From: an uncultured Ruminococcus sp.
Lineage (GTDB): Bacteria > Bacillota > Clostridia > Lachnospirales > Lachnospiraceae
Assembly (NCBI GenBank): GCA_900544395.1
Contig: UQVC01000019.1
Coordinates: 1-47,192 of the forward strand
Direction: 5' to 3'
DNA: 47,192 nucleotides
Of this stretch, positions 1 through 7,776 are shown piece after piece (positions within the stretch are counted from its first letter, which is position 1; every line of letters starts with the position of its first letter). The notes beneath the pieces were generated by a model. It saw nothing but the letters and a program-made list of their open reading frames with translations. It ran no database searches and was not told where the DNA came from. The translations under genes and the position numbers were made by a program.

Positions 1-1582
1 CCACCGAAAACTTCAAGACCCCTGGATTTTTAGTATACCCATCCGGTACGCTTTTCTCCTGAATGGTATGAGTACCACGGGTCAGTCCTTTCAGTACTGC
101 CTGTCCCTTTTCATCTGTTGTCACTTCCTCCTGGTTTCCTTTGGAGTCTGTATGAGTAAATACCACGCCTTGAATCGGCGTATCTTTGCCCTTTAACACT
201 TTTACGATGTCGAGTGTTAGTAGGGTTTCCGGAATTTTGGGTTGATTGTAAGTATGTACAGATTCATCCGCATTCGGATCATCTGTAATTTTTATCACAA
301 ATATCTCTGAGTTTATAAGGTATCCTTCCGGAGCTTTTGTTTCTTGAATTGTAACTGTTCCTAGCGGCAACGCTGGATTTTTTGTTGGTGATAAATAAAG
401 TTCATCACCTGATACCAAATACTGCTGACTGTAGTTGCAAAATCCATCTTTATCTGTTCGAAACACCCAAGTGCGCTCCGGCGACTGTCCTGCCTGCCCT
501 GGATCACTATCCGAAAGTGTCTGATAATATTTCACAGTAAACTCTGCACCTTCCAACGAGGCACTTCCCTGTGGTTTATTCTGGTTGGTCTCTTTGTCAA
601 TTTTTCCAAGCAGCACTCCCACCGGGTCTAATTGTGGAAGATCTTTTACTTTCAGCACTGCTGTCTTTCCAGCTGTAACTGTAACCGGATGTACTTGTTT
701 GTCAAGGACAAATCCTTTCGGGGCTTTGGTCTCTTTGACGTAATAGGTTCCCGCATCCACTTCCACTGTATTGGAGTTCCCTTGTGCATCGGTAGTCAGA
801 TCTGCAACTTTTGTAATGCAAGCCTGCTCTTTGTAAACACCATAGATTGCACCTTCCCTGCTGTAACAGCTGTTTCCATCTGTCACCTCCGGGTTAGCAG
901 ACTCTTTTTTCAGGTTCATACTTCCTTTTTGCTGCTCTTCTACCCACACAATATCCTGCTGATCGTTATACGCTACATAGACTTGATACCGTTGCATATA
1001 AGAAATCAGTGTCGGATTTGTCTGTCGATGTGCATTCACCGTATCGCGCATCATTTTAACTCCGTTCGCCATACTTGCTGACAAACCCGTTAAACTTCCA
1101 CTATAAAGATATCCTACTAACGCATGACAGTATGCATAGGTATTATTATCTTTTTCGTTATAGATATTTTTTCCCAATGCTTCGTAAAGTTCTGGTATGA
1201 CATAGCATAAGACTGCCGCCTTAATATTGGCATTCTTTTCAATCGAATCATCCAAAATCGAAACACTAAAATTTCCAGATGGTGTTCCTGAGTTTGGTTC
1301 CGCACAGAAACCAAGATGGTTTCCAGTCTCTGTCTTTACATTAAATTCACACGTTCCCCAACTGCCATAAGAATGATTCTTCCCCGGGGTAATTGTTGCG
1401 ATTGTTCCCGGTCTGGAAAACAAAGAACTTCCACCTGCAGAATCCTCGTCTCCTACTACCACAGCAGTTCCAATGACTTCACTTCGGTCTGTATAGGTTC
1501 GTTCTGCCGCACAAACGGATATACTTCCCGATAGTAATAGAACTGATAATGCAGCTGATAGAATCCGTTTCCATTTTTTCAT
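1..1582 (-). CDS. Cna-B domain surface/pilin-like protein, C-terminus beyond the left edge
   Basis: The frame is open from an ATG at 1582 to the left edge (527 codons, partial). The start follows an AAGGAGG site and encodes a signal peptide (MKKWKRILSAALSVLLL, then cleavage near VCAAE). An N-terminal domain with a GFCAEP motif resembles the thioester domains of Gram-positive adhesins; the matching glutamine cannot be confirmed. It is followed by at least three Cna-B/SpaA-like repeats, each ending in a motif such as KETKAPKGF, QETKAPEGY or QEKSVPDGY. Such repeats form isopeptide-stabilised stalks on the cell wall; an LPXTG anchor would be expected beyond the edge. It is the last visible gene of the mobile-element strand and probably mediates attachment of host or recipient cells (inference). 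Confidence 0.85.
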   Translation of the reverse strand, partial: MKKWKRILSAALSVLLLSGSISVCAAERTYTDRSEVIGTAVVVGDEDSAGGSSLFSRPGTIATITPGKNHSYGSWGTCEFNVKTETGNHLGFCAEPNSGTPSGNFSVSILDDSIEKNANIKAAVLCYVIPELYEALGKNIYNEKDNNTYAYCHALVGYLYSGSLTGLSASMANGVKMMRDTVNAHRQTNPTLISYMQRYQVYVAYNDQQDIVWVEEQQKGSMNLKKESANPEVTDGNSCYSREGAIYGVYKEQACITKVADLTTDAQGNSNTVEVDAGTYYVKETKAPKGFVLDKQVHPVTVTAGKTAVLKVKDLPQLDPVGVLLGKIDKETNQNKPQGSASLEGAEFTVKYYQTLSDSDPGQAGQSPERTWVFRTDKDGFCNYSQQYLVSGDELYLSPTKNPALPLGTVTIQETKAPEGYLINSEIFVIKITDDPNADESVHTYNQPKIPETLLTLDIVKVLKGKDTPIQGVVFTHTDSKGNQEEVTTDEKGQAVLKGLTRGTHTIQEKSVPDGYTKNPGVLKFSV

Positions 1583-1629
1583 GCGATTTTTCCTCCTTCT
1601 TTTATTTTATTTTTGATACTTTCTATCAT

Positions 1630-1674
1630 TTAAGAAGAATCCGCAATCCGGATTCTGTTCCGATATCGTCTCAT
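1630..1674 (-). CDS. Possible 14-residue leader peptide upstream of the surface protein
   Basis: An ATG at 1674 follows a strong AGGGAGGGAGC site at good spacing and encodes a 14-residue, arginine-rich peptide (MRRYRNRIRIADSS) ending in TAA 48 bases before the Cna-B protein start. The reading frame overlaps a hairpin with arms GAATCCG/CGGATTC (1637-1655), the sort of layout seen in translational attenuators. It may equally be a chance frame; nothing else supports it. Confidence 0.25.
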   Translation of the reverse strand: MRRYRNRIRIADSS

Positions 1675-1703
1675 TTTTGCTCCCTCCCTTCAAAATGGGT
1701 GCA

Positions 1704-1736
1704 AAAAAAGAACACTCTTTCGAATGTTCTTTTTTC
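1704..1736. terminator. Bidirectional rho-independent terminator
   Basis: Arms AAAAAAGAACA and TGTTCTTTTTT pair around a short CTCTTTCGA-containing loop and give a T-run on both strands. On the minus strand it ends the transcript of the small gene at 1752-1934 and separates it from the surface protein gene, which therefore probably has its own promoter in 1583-1703. Confidence 0.7.
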
Positions 1737-1751
1737 TTTCCTGTCTTCTGT

Positions 1752-1934
1752 TTATTGTTCTGTTCCAAACTCCGCTTTCATATAAGCGTCCTGTTCCTCT
1801 TCTGTCATGGCATCCCACATGTCATTCCAAGCGTTCTCCGCTTCCAACTGCTCTAAGGGAAACGGCAGCTCCTCGTTGGGATCAATCAGATTCCCCTGAT
1901 ACCAAAATGGCTGCATTCGCTCTTTCTCTACCAT
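1752..1934 (-). CDS. Small acidic hypothetical protein (60 aa)
   Basis: The ATG at 1934 follows a GAGAGGAGT ribosome-binding site only 15 bases after the stop of the upstream membrane protein, so the two are probably co-transcribed. The product is acidic and rich in Trp, Glu and Met (ends MKAEFGTEQ) with no membrane segment or signal. No family is recognised. A terminator follows directly. Confidence 0.6.
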   Translation of the reverse strand: MVEKERMQPFWYQGNLIDPNEELPFPLEQLEAENAWNDMWDAMTEEEQDAYMKAEFGTEQ

Positions 1935-1949
1935 ATGTACTCCTCTCTG

Positions 1950-2810
1950 CTATTTCTTTGCCCCGCATCCGGTACAGAAAAATCCATCACTGACAGTTTC
2001 TGTCCAGGCTGGTGTATCGACTACATAACGTGTTTCGTACTCTGCCGGATGTTCCACCGTTCTCGTCACTGTTTTGTAATACTCTGTGTGCCATCTTCCC
2101 CCTTCTCCATTCATCATATGTTGCTTAATATGCTCATCAACATTAGCAGTAATATCCGCTCCGCAAACATTGCAGCACTCCCAAGGATCATACACATCTT
2201 CTGTGACTGTCTCTGTCCAGGCTTCTTTCACCACATACTGCTCGTTATGCCCCACTTCCGGATGATTGACTGTATGAGTCTTTTCTTGCCAGGTATGCGT
2301 GTGCTGTGGTTTTCCTGGTTTCGATTCTGGTTGGCTCGGCTTCTGCTCTGGTTTCGATTCTGGTTGGCTCGGCTTCTGCTCCGGTTTTGATTCTGGCTTT
2401 TGTTCCGGTTTCGACTCTGATTGATTCGATGGTTTGGAATCCGTTTTCTCCGATTCTTTCTCCGTTTTTGTCTCTTCTTTTTTATTTGTTTTTTCTGTGG
2501 ATTTATTGTCAGCACTTTCCGACTTTTTCGCTGTCGTCTCCTTTTGTTCCACTGTTTTTTCAGACTTTGTGTCTTCCTTTTTTACAGTCTCCTTTTTCGT
2601 ATCTGTTTTCTTTTCAAGTGCTGCATCCTTTGTATCATTTTTTGCGATCTTCTGATCAGAGGACTTCGTCTCCTTTTTCATCTCTGTCTGTGTCTGCACA
2701 GCTGTATCCTGATTCGCTGCTACATATCCGCCGATTCCCAATACTCCGATCAGACAAATACCACCAGCAATCTGAACTTGTCGCTTGTATTTTTTCAAAA
2801 TCTCTTTCAT
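1950..2810 (-). CDS. Membrane-anchored Lys/Glu-rich repeat protein with Cys/His C-terminal domain
   Basis: The start is placed at the ATG at 2810 (286 aa) rather than an upstream ATG at 2861, since the residues MKEILKKYKRQ lead straight into a membrane segment (about residues 11-31) typical of a signal anchor. Residues 45-125 are low-complexity Lys/Glu/Thr/Ser. They are followed by tandem SKPEQKP / QPESKPEQKPS repeats (about 130-170), a probable extended wall-spanning stalk. The C-terminal 115 residues contain two AWTETV repeats, a CCNVCGA...H...H cluster and a final FFCTGCGAKK, which suggests zinc binding. Similar proteins occur on conjugative elements with unknown role. Its DNA repeats at 2320-2420 create long open frames on the opposite strand that are not genes. 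Confidence 0.7.
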   Translation of the reverse strand: MKEILKKYKRQVQIAGGICLIGVLGIGGYVAANQDTAVQTQTEMKKETKSSDQKIAKNDTKDAALEKKTDTKKETVKKEDTKSEKTVEQKETTAKKSESADNKSTEKTNKKEETKTEKESEKTDSKPSNQSESKPEQKPESKPEQKPSQPESKPEQKPSQPESKPGKPQHTHTWQEKTHTVNHPEVGHNEQYVVKEAWTETVTEDVYDPWECCNVCGADITANVDEHIKQHMMNGEGGRWHTEYYKTVTRTVEHPAEYETRYVVDTPAWTETVSDGFFCTGCGAKK

Positions 2811-2942
2811 TCCTTTTTTCCTCTTTCCATACTCTCTGATTTTAGTATAACACCTCTGCAAGATGCATTCCAGATTACTTTAGGTTACCTTACGTCCGCT
2901 CGAACTCCGTTTTTCCATATATTTCTTTGTTTCCATTCCGCT

Positions 2943-3131
2943 TTACCTCGTATAAATCTGAAAAATTTCCAGTTGTTCCTTCTCTGAAAGTTCTGATACT
3001 GGTTTTGCTGCATCAACTTCTACCATCGTCCCTGTAGGTGCTTCGGCTTCTTCACATTTCAGAAAAAAGAGATGGTCTTCCCGTTTTAGAATTGATTTTC
3101 CTTGATAATACCCAGTTACATAATATGTCAT
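2943..3131 (-). CDS. Small hypothetical protein (62 aa)
   Basis: The ATG at 3131 is preceded by TAGGAGAAGTGCT, a good ribosome-binding site. The product starts MTYYVTGYYQGKSI and ends LEIFQIYTR; it is mixed charged, soluble, with no recognised domain. It lies between the RadC-like gene and the repeat membrane protein on the same strand and is most likely an accessory gene of the element. Confidence 0.6.
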   Translation of the reverse strand: MTYYVTGYYQGKSILKREDHLFFLKCEEAEAPTGTMVEVDAAKPVSELSEKEQLEIFQIYTR

Positions 3132-3226
3132 AGCACTTCTCCTAATTTTCTCTCATACTACAACTATTTTAGCCAAACATCAGCAACGATTCAAGCATTT
3201 CTACAAAACCATTTCTACGATATCTT

Positions 3227-3772
3227 TTACAAGTGTTTCCCAAAACGTTGTTCCTTCGCTGGTGGCTGAAATAGCGGATCTGCCACAAACTCCCCCGCCT
3301 CTTTCCATCTGTTCCTGAACTCCTGCATTTTTCCCTGTTCTGCCATAGAATAACGTTCTCCACTTCCTCCTGCAATGATAATATGATCCCACACATCAAT
3401 TCCCAAAATATCCCCTCCGATACACATTTTAGTTGTAACCAGGAAATCCTCCTTACTTGGCGTGAAATTTCCTGACGGATGATTATGGATTAAGATCACC
3501 CCTCTTGCGTTAGAAAGAATCGCACTTTTAAAAAGTTCTCGTCCTGTTACCAGTGTTTCTGTTAATGATCCCATACTGACAACGTTCATGTTGATCACCT
3601 GACATTTTGCATTACAATTCAAAATACAAAGTACTTCTCTGTCACATTCTGCTAATTCTTTGGAAATAAATTGAACTACTTTCTGTGATGACGTCAATTC
3701 TTCCTCACTGTATAATCTTTTCTCGGTAATTAATTTAATCCTTACAAAATCCAAATGATGATTCGGCTTCAA
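3227..3772 (-). CDS. radC: RadC-like JAB/MPN domain protein
   Basis: The 181-residue product has only the C-terminal JAB1/MPN+ metalloprotease-like domain of RadC. The metal motif HNHPSGNFTPSKED (H-x-H-x10-x-D) is intact, and an upstream glutamate-containing strand is present. Chromosomal RadC is longer, with an N-terminal helix-hairpin-helix; short forms like this are typical of plasmids, prophages and integrative elements, where their biochemical role is not settled (DNA repair is doubtful). Its ATG at 3772 lies inside the preceding 41-aa gene (overlap 38 bases), which suggests translational coupling. Confidence 0.85.
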   Translation of the reverse strand: MKPNHHLDFVRIKLITEKRLYSEEELTSSQKVVQFISKELAECDREVLCILNCNAKCQVINMNVVSMGSLTETLVTGRELFKSAILSNARGVILIHNHPSGNFTPSKEDFLVTTKMCIGGDILGIDVWDHIIIAGGSGERYSMAEQGKMQEFRNRWKEAGEFVADPLFQPPAKEQRFGKHL

Positions 3773-3860
3773 ATGTTACCTCCAATACTTTTCCGTCTTC
3801 CAGATTGTGAATCCATTCCCAAAATTCTTCCCACTCCATCTCGCTTTCCTGATATGCCAT
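3735..3860 (-). CDS. Tiny acidic ORF overlapping radC (41 aa)
   Basis: From an ATG at 3860 after AAAGGAGTTTAGAGG, a 41-residue acidic, Trp-rich peptide is encoded (starts MAYQESEMEWEEFWEWI, ends ESSFGFCKD), with its stop 38 bases inside the radC-like gene in another frame. Strong ribosome-binding site and overlap with the next gene argue that it is translated. No family is recognised. Confidence 0.55.
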   Translation of the reverse strand: MAYQESEMEWEEFWEWIHNLEDGKVLEVTFEAESSFGFCKD

Positions 3861-3909
3861 CCTCTAAACTCCTTTCTCCAAATTTTTTAATTTCTGCACT
3901 TCAATCCTT

Positions 3910-4158
3910 TCATTCATTTTTGGATGAACCCAGAATAAGCTTTTGAAAAAAATAAAGCCCACCTCCACCTAATAAAATGCTTATCGCACGATTCCATATC
4001 GTATCTTCTGGAAATACAACTTCCCAGAGATTCATTAAGCCAAATAAGCAAAGCATCCCCAACAGTTCAATCAGGTGATTAGTTTCTTTACATTTTATTC
4101 CAAATTGCTTATTTCTCTTGTTTTTTTCTTTTTTCATTAATCTATTTTTCCAACTCAT
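3910..4158 (-). CDS. Small membrane protein (82 aa)
   Basis: The ATG at 4158 (MSWKNRLMKKEKNK) is preferred because AGGTGG lies about seven bases upstream; a GTG at 4170 is an alternative. A basic N-terminus is followed by two likely transmembrane segments (about residues 30-48, LLGMLCLFGLMNLW, and 60-76, ISILLGGGGLYFF). Function is unknown. It sits directly downstream of repA in the same orientation. Confidence 0.55.
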   Translation of the reverse strand: MSWKNRLMKKEKNKRNKQFGIKCKETNHLIELLGMLCLFGLMNLWEVVFPEDTIWNRAISILLGGGGLYFFQKLILGSSKNE

Positions 4159-4208
4159 TCTATCGTCCACCTCACTTTACGACATCGTGTCACAAATTTG
4201 ATCGTTTA

Positions 4209-5216
4209 TTACCCTGCCTGTCCGCCTCCATACAAGTCATGGTTCACTGCCAAGCGATAGTAATGCTCCATAGTCAACGGTGCATTATACAAACTGGTCA
4301 ACAAATAATTTTTCACATTCTGAACTTTCCCTGTGTTTCTCTTCATACTATCCAATACATACTCGAAATGAGCATCATTTAACATCTGGAATCTATCTTT
4401 CACCAGAATCGCAGGTTTTTCATCTCCTGCAATCCAAATCATTCTGTCATCTGGCAGCATCAATACTTCTACAGTCAGCTCCACCAATTCGTCCACTTCA
4501 TTTTTCTGATAACGTGGATTTTGAATCAAACTCTTATAATAAATCTGCTCCTGTACCATGTTTCGGTAATGTTTCTTTCGCTCCATCACATCGCCCTCTG
4601 ATAGATCGATAGATTGATTCTCATTATGTTCAATATCACTATACTCAGTATTATTAGATTGTGATTTTGGATATTCTGGAATGTCCGATTTCACTATTCT
4701 TGAATGATGATTTTCACTATTCTTGAATTGTGATTTTGCACTTTCTTGAATTGTGATTTTCATATTTCTTGAATTGTGATTTTCACCATTCAGTGTATTT
4801 TCAAGGGTTTCCGCCTCTAAATCCTGTTTTTCTGCCCTTGTCAATTCCTGAATCATAAAGTTTTTCACATAGATCACATTTGGTTTTCCCAACCCCAGAC
4901 GCTTCTTCTCAATCAGTCCAATTCCACTTTTTACATCCAGTTCTTTTAAAAGACGCACAACCTTCTGAGTTCCACAGTTTAATAATTCTGCAAGTTCCTC
5001 TACGGTAAAGATAATATAAACCCTGTCCTCTTCATCAAACCACCGGTTCTTAATACTCAGTCCCATACGGTCTAATAAAAGACCGTACAAAACTTTTGCT
5101 TCACAGGAAAGTGAGCGGAAACATTCTGCGGTAAACAAGACCTTCGGAATCCGATAGAACGTATACTGTTCCGCTTCCATCCCTCTAAAATAGTCAAATT
5201 TTATTGTGCTCTCCAT
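4209..5216 (-). CDS. repA: Replication initiator protein RepA (RepA_N family)
   Basis: The N-terminal part (TFYRIPKVLFT, LSCEAKVLYGLLLDRM, FTVEELAELLNCG) is the winged-helix RepA_N domain of low-copy Firmicute plasmids and of many integrative elements. The ATG at 5216 is preferred over the GTG at 5225 because GGAAGGTGA lies at proper spacing; the gene overlaps the end of parB by 23 bases. Residues about 142-190 are encoded by six 23-bp DNA repeats (4651-4788), and the C-terminal host-specific part follows. In RepA_N plasmids the origin commonly lies within the rep gene, and this gene shows the same design. The product would bind those repeats and start replication of the circular form of the element, with ParA/ParB partitioning it. 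Confidence 0.85.
   Translation of the reverse strand: MESTIKFDYFRGMEAEQYTFYRIPKVLFTAECFRSLSCEAKVLYGLLLDRMGLSIKNRWFDEEDRVYIIFTVEELAELLNCGTQKVVRLLKELDVKSGIGLIEKKRLGLGKPNVIYVKNFMIQELTRAEKQDLEAETLENTLNGENHNSRNMKITIQESAKSQFKNSENHHSRIVKSDIPEYPKSQSNNTEYSDIEHNENQSIDLSEGDVMERKKHYRNMVQEQIYYKSLIQNPRYQKNEVDELVELTVEVLMLPDDRMIWIAGDEKPAILVKDRFQMLNDAHFEYVLDSMKRNTGKVQNVKNYLLTSLYNAPLTMEHYYRLAVNHDLYGGGQAG
4651..4788. repeat. Six 23-bp tandem repeats (iterons) inside repA, putative origin
   Basis: Units start at 4651, 4674, 4697, 4720, 4743 and 4766. The last three share the 18 bases TTCTTGAATTGTGATTTT exactly; the first two are degenerate. The period of 23 is about two helical turns and is not divisible by three, so the same DNA is read in all three frames in RepA (as ENHNSR, KITIQES and KSQFKNS type segments). 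That pattern points to selection on DNA, as expected of initiator-binding iterons. Confidence 0.75.
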
Positions 5217-6099
5217 CCTTCTCACCTTCCTGTCGTTTTTTCCACTGTTCCAATAACAGATAAATCACTTCCTCGATCTGCTGTTTGTTGTAAGTTGCCG
5301 GAAAATAATCCGCAATCCTTTTTTCTGGAATCGTCACCTGTCCCCTGCTCCTTGTTTTCTTCATCAGGATATCCTGAACCATGGCCGGATGCAGCAATCC
5401 CTGTTTGCTCTGCGCTTTCAAACATTCTGCTTGTCTGTCCTGAATCTGTACAGATGACGTTTTCACACAATCCCATACCCAGCCTTGTTCTTCCACGGAT
5501 AAATAGGATAGTTTTTCTCCAACTTTCATAGAAATCACTTTGTGATCCACAGCATCTAAGAGTTCTGTAATCAATTCTGTCAACCGGATATATCTCTGCA
5601 CAGTTCTTCCACTTTCACCGGCAGCTTCTCCTACCAAATCCGCCGTAAACTTTTCCCCTTTGCTTCCCTGATGCTTCATGGCTTCATATTTCATCTTATA
5701 TGCCTTTGCTTTCTCACTTGGCAAAATATCTTCTCTTTGGATGTTCGTATCAACCATAATCACCGTAGCTTCTTCATCTGTCATCTTCCGGACAAGCACT
5801 GGCATTTCTTTCAATCCTGCCAGTTCACAGGCTCTCCATCTGCGGTGACCTGCAATTACTTCATATCCTCCCGTATTAAGTGGACGGACAATTCCTGGGA
5901 TCAGAATGCCATATTGCTTAACACTCTTTACCGTTTCCTCCATTTTTTCATCGTCCATCACACGAAAAGGATGGTTCCGAAACGTATGAAACTGACTGAT
6001 GGGGAGTCTGACAACTTCTTCCCTTTCCCCGTTTTCCATAGAATCCTCAAAAATATCCTCATACCCGGCAAGAGAGATGACTGCTTTTCTTTTATTCAT
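5194..6099 (-). CDS. parB: ParB-family partition protein
   Basis: This 301-residue protein has the ParB/Spo0J nuclease-like domain (about residues 28-120: FRNHPFRV, GIRRP-like GIVRPL, AGHRRWRACELAGL, NIQRED) followed by a helix-turn-helix region (GRTVQRYIRLTELI). It would bind centromere-like sites and work with ParA to segregate the element. The ATG at 6099 lies eight bases within the end of parA, so the two are translationally coupled; repA follows with a 23-base overlap, giving a compact parA-parB-repA operon. Confidence 0.9.
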   Translation of the reverse strand: MNKRKAVISLAGYEDIFEDSMENGEREEVVRLPISQFHTFRNHPFRVMDDEKMEETVKSVKQYGILIPGIVRPLNTGGYEVIAGHRRWRACELAGLKEMPVLVRKMTDEEATVIMVDTNIQREDILPSEKAKAYKMKYEAMKHQGSKGEKFTADLVGEAAGESGRTVQRYIRLTELITELLDAVDHKVISMKVGEKLSYLSVEEQGWVWDCVKTSSVQIQDRQAECLKAQSKQGLLHPAMVQDILMKKTRSRGQVTIPEKRIADYFPATYNKQQIEEVIYLLLEQWKKRQEGEKDGEHNKI

Positions 6100-6868
6100 G
6101 ACTTGCCACCTCCTCCATCAGGGACAGGTACTGCCGGACACTTTCGCTTTTTGGTTCATATTCCAAAACACTGAGGCCAAAATTGGGCGCTTCTTTAATC
6201 CGTACTGTTTTGGGAACATAAGATTTAAAAATATACACATGCTCCCCATATGCTGTCTCAATTGCTTCTTGATAAATTTTCGTATTGTTCAACCGACTTT
6301 CTACTTTATTGTAAAGGATTCCTTCTATTTCCAGATGCGGATTATACTTCTTCTTTACCACGCGCACGGTCCGCAACAACTCTTCCAATCCATCTGTAGC
6401 AAACTTATCCAATTCCACTGGAATCAAAACACTGTCACTAGCTACCAATGCATTGATTGACAATGCCCCCAGTGACGGACCACAGTCAATTAAAATATAC
6501 GTATATTTTCCTTTGACTTCTTCTAATGCCTGACCAAGTACCAGTTCCCCTTCTTCTACCGTTGACAGATAAATCCCCATCATTCCTAACGTTTTATTGG
6601 CCGGTATGATGTCCAGATTTTCACCATAGTTCAGAATCGCACCTTTTAATGGATGTTCCAGTTCCTCTATCTGATTTTCCAGAACTGTTTTCAGTGTCAC
6701 TCTCTGCTTTTTGGAAAATCCCAATCCTATGGTCAAGTGCCCTTGTGGATCATTATCCACAAGCAACACTTTGTTTCCTGCTTTTGCTAATGCTGCACCA
6801 AGATTGATGCAGGTTGTTGTCTTTCCGACTCCGCCTTTTTGGCTTGCTACTGCGATTACTTTACACAT
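6092..6868 (-). CDS. parA: ParA-family partition ATPase
   Basis: This 258-residue ATPase has the deviant Walker A motif KGGVGKTTTCINLG (residues about 10-23) and the Walker B-like LIDCGPSLG. There is no N-terminal helix-turn-helix, so it is a short type Ib-like or chromosomal/Soj-like form. It polymerises or forms gradients on the nucleoid to separate ParB-bound copies. The start follows GGAGGGAAAGTT. It heads the parA-parB-repA operon of the element. Confidence 0.92.
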   Translation of the reverse strand: MCKVIAVASQKGGVGKTTTCINLGAALAKAGNKVLLVDNDPQGHLTIGLGFSKKQRVTLKTVLENQIEELEHPLKGAILNYGENLDIIPANKTLGMMGIYLSTVEEGELVLGQALEEVKGKYTYILIDCGPSLGALSINALVASDSVLIPVELDKFATDGLEELLRTVRVVKKKYNPHLEIEGILYNKVESRLNNTKIYQEAIETAYGEHVYIFKSYVPKTVRIKEAPNFGLSVLEYEPKSESVRQYLSLMEEVASHE

Positions 6869-6882
6869 AACTTTCCCTCCGC

Positions 6883-7050
6883 TTATTTCGTTCCTCTTTC
6901 TACCTCTGCATACACACGAAAATATTTTTTCGTTCCCTTATTCGGAAATGGTTGTGAAATTTCCAAAAGAGCAATCCTTTTGTCTCTCTCCAATATTTTT
7001 TTGAACCACTTAATATCATTGGTAGTTCCCTGTAATCTGATTTTTAACAT
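6883..7050 (-). CDS. Small DUF3970-like protein (55 aa)
   Basis: An ATG at 7050 preceded by GAGGTGA encodes 55 residues (starts MLKIRLQGTTNDIKWF, includes YFRVYAEV near the end). The pattern, a basic alpha/beta fold with a strand-helix start and a KYxRVYxE end, matches small DUF3970-type proteins found beside parA on integrative elements. It lies between the DUF6075 gene (12-base overlap with its end) and parA. Role unknown. Confidence 0.65.
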   Translation of the reverse strand: MLKIRLQGTTNDIKWFKKILERDKRIALLEISQPFPNKGTKKYFRVYAEVERGTK

Positions 7051-7058
7051 GTTTCACC

Positions 7059-7496
7059 TCACATTCCGCAATACTCTGGATAACGAAGTTGAATCGCCTG
7101 CCAGAAATATGGCGCATACTCACAACAAAACAGATCCTCTACCGTATAATGCTCACACTCTTTTAATTTACCTTCTACACCTTCCTTTTCATATACAGTC
7201 GGTGTGCCATTGCAGTAAAGATTAAATGCCATCCGAATGATTTTCAGACTCCCACTTGTCTGCCATCCGGCACTCATGCATTCTGTTTTGACGCATCCTG
7301 TTTCAAAATCATAAATTTCTTCCACATGTTCTCGTGTATCTCGACTGATTCCAAGACAATAGATCAATGCCTGATGATACACATCTTCGTTTCTACATTC
7401 CGGTAAATAAAGCAGAAAAAATTTCTTATGCATCTCTCCTTGAAAAGTTATGTTTTTTGTAATCTCATTTGCTCCTAACGCTGTAAAATTTTCCAT
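7059..7496 (-). CDS. DUF6075 family protein
   Basis: The start at 7496 is chosen because CAAGGAGGAAAAAT precedes this ATG; the frame is open further up to 7622 but without a ribosome-binding site. The 145-residue product has the family's conserved blocks (DVYHQALIYCLGI, GCVKTECMSAGWQTSGS, MAFNLYCNGTP, DLFCCEYAPYFW). DUF6075 proteins are common on Firmicute integrative elements and have no assigned function. It is the gene nearest the inferred right end and may be the first of the par-rep operon. Confidence 0.75.
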   Translation of the reverse strand: MENFTALGANEITKNITFQGEMHKKFFLLYLPECRNEDVYHQALIYCLGISRDTREHVEEIYDFETGCVKTECMSAGWQTSGSLKIIRMAFNLYCNGTPTVYEKEGVEGKLKECEHYTVEDLFCCEYAPYFWQAIQLRYPEYCGM

Positions 7497-7547
7497 ATTT
7501 TTCCTCCTTGAAACTTTTTTATGAAAAAAGACACTCCTATTGGAATG

Positions 7548-7617
7548 CCCTATATAAAAAATAGGGATACCTTTTCTTGCAAAATCAGTATCCCTATAAT
7601 CTATCAATTTTTGATAG
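7548..7617. promoter_or_regulatory. Cluster of overlapping inverted repeats upstream of the DUF6075 gene
   Basis: ATAGGGATAC (7561-7570) and GTATCCCTAT (7588-7597) pair perfectly. The first arm's ATAGGG can instead pair with CCCTAT at 7548-7553, and CTATCAA/TTGATAG (7601-7617) forms a third hairpin. On the minus strand these lie in the leader of the DUF6075 operon. They may be operators, an attenuator or terminal structures of the element. Confidence 0.4.
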
Positions 7618-7776
7618 TCCACTATTTACTTTTATAACAGATTTACTTTGTATCCTTCGTAACGATATCCAGTGCCACAACAACTGTGATTCTGTCCACC
7701 AACCTTTTTTCTTTACTATTTATATCCAAGGTATGGAAGTTGAAAAACCTCACAAAATGCGTAAATTCAAGGATTT

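Noticed and set aside
2306..2987. Long open frames on the plus strand opposite the Lys/Glu-rich protein
   Set aside because: They follow the repeat composition of the minus-strand gene, have no ribosome-binding sites and encode Ser/Phe-rich low-complexity sequence.
4651..4788. Could the 23-bp tandem repeats be a CRISPR array?
   Set aside because: Units are contiguous without unique spacers, lie within a coding sequence and no cas genes are near.
7632..7710. Short Cys-containing minus-strand frame (CCGTGYRYEGYKV) at the element end
   Set aside because: No proper start codon or ribosome-binding site; too short to assign, perhaps a remnant.
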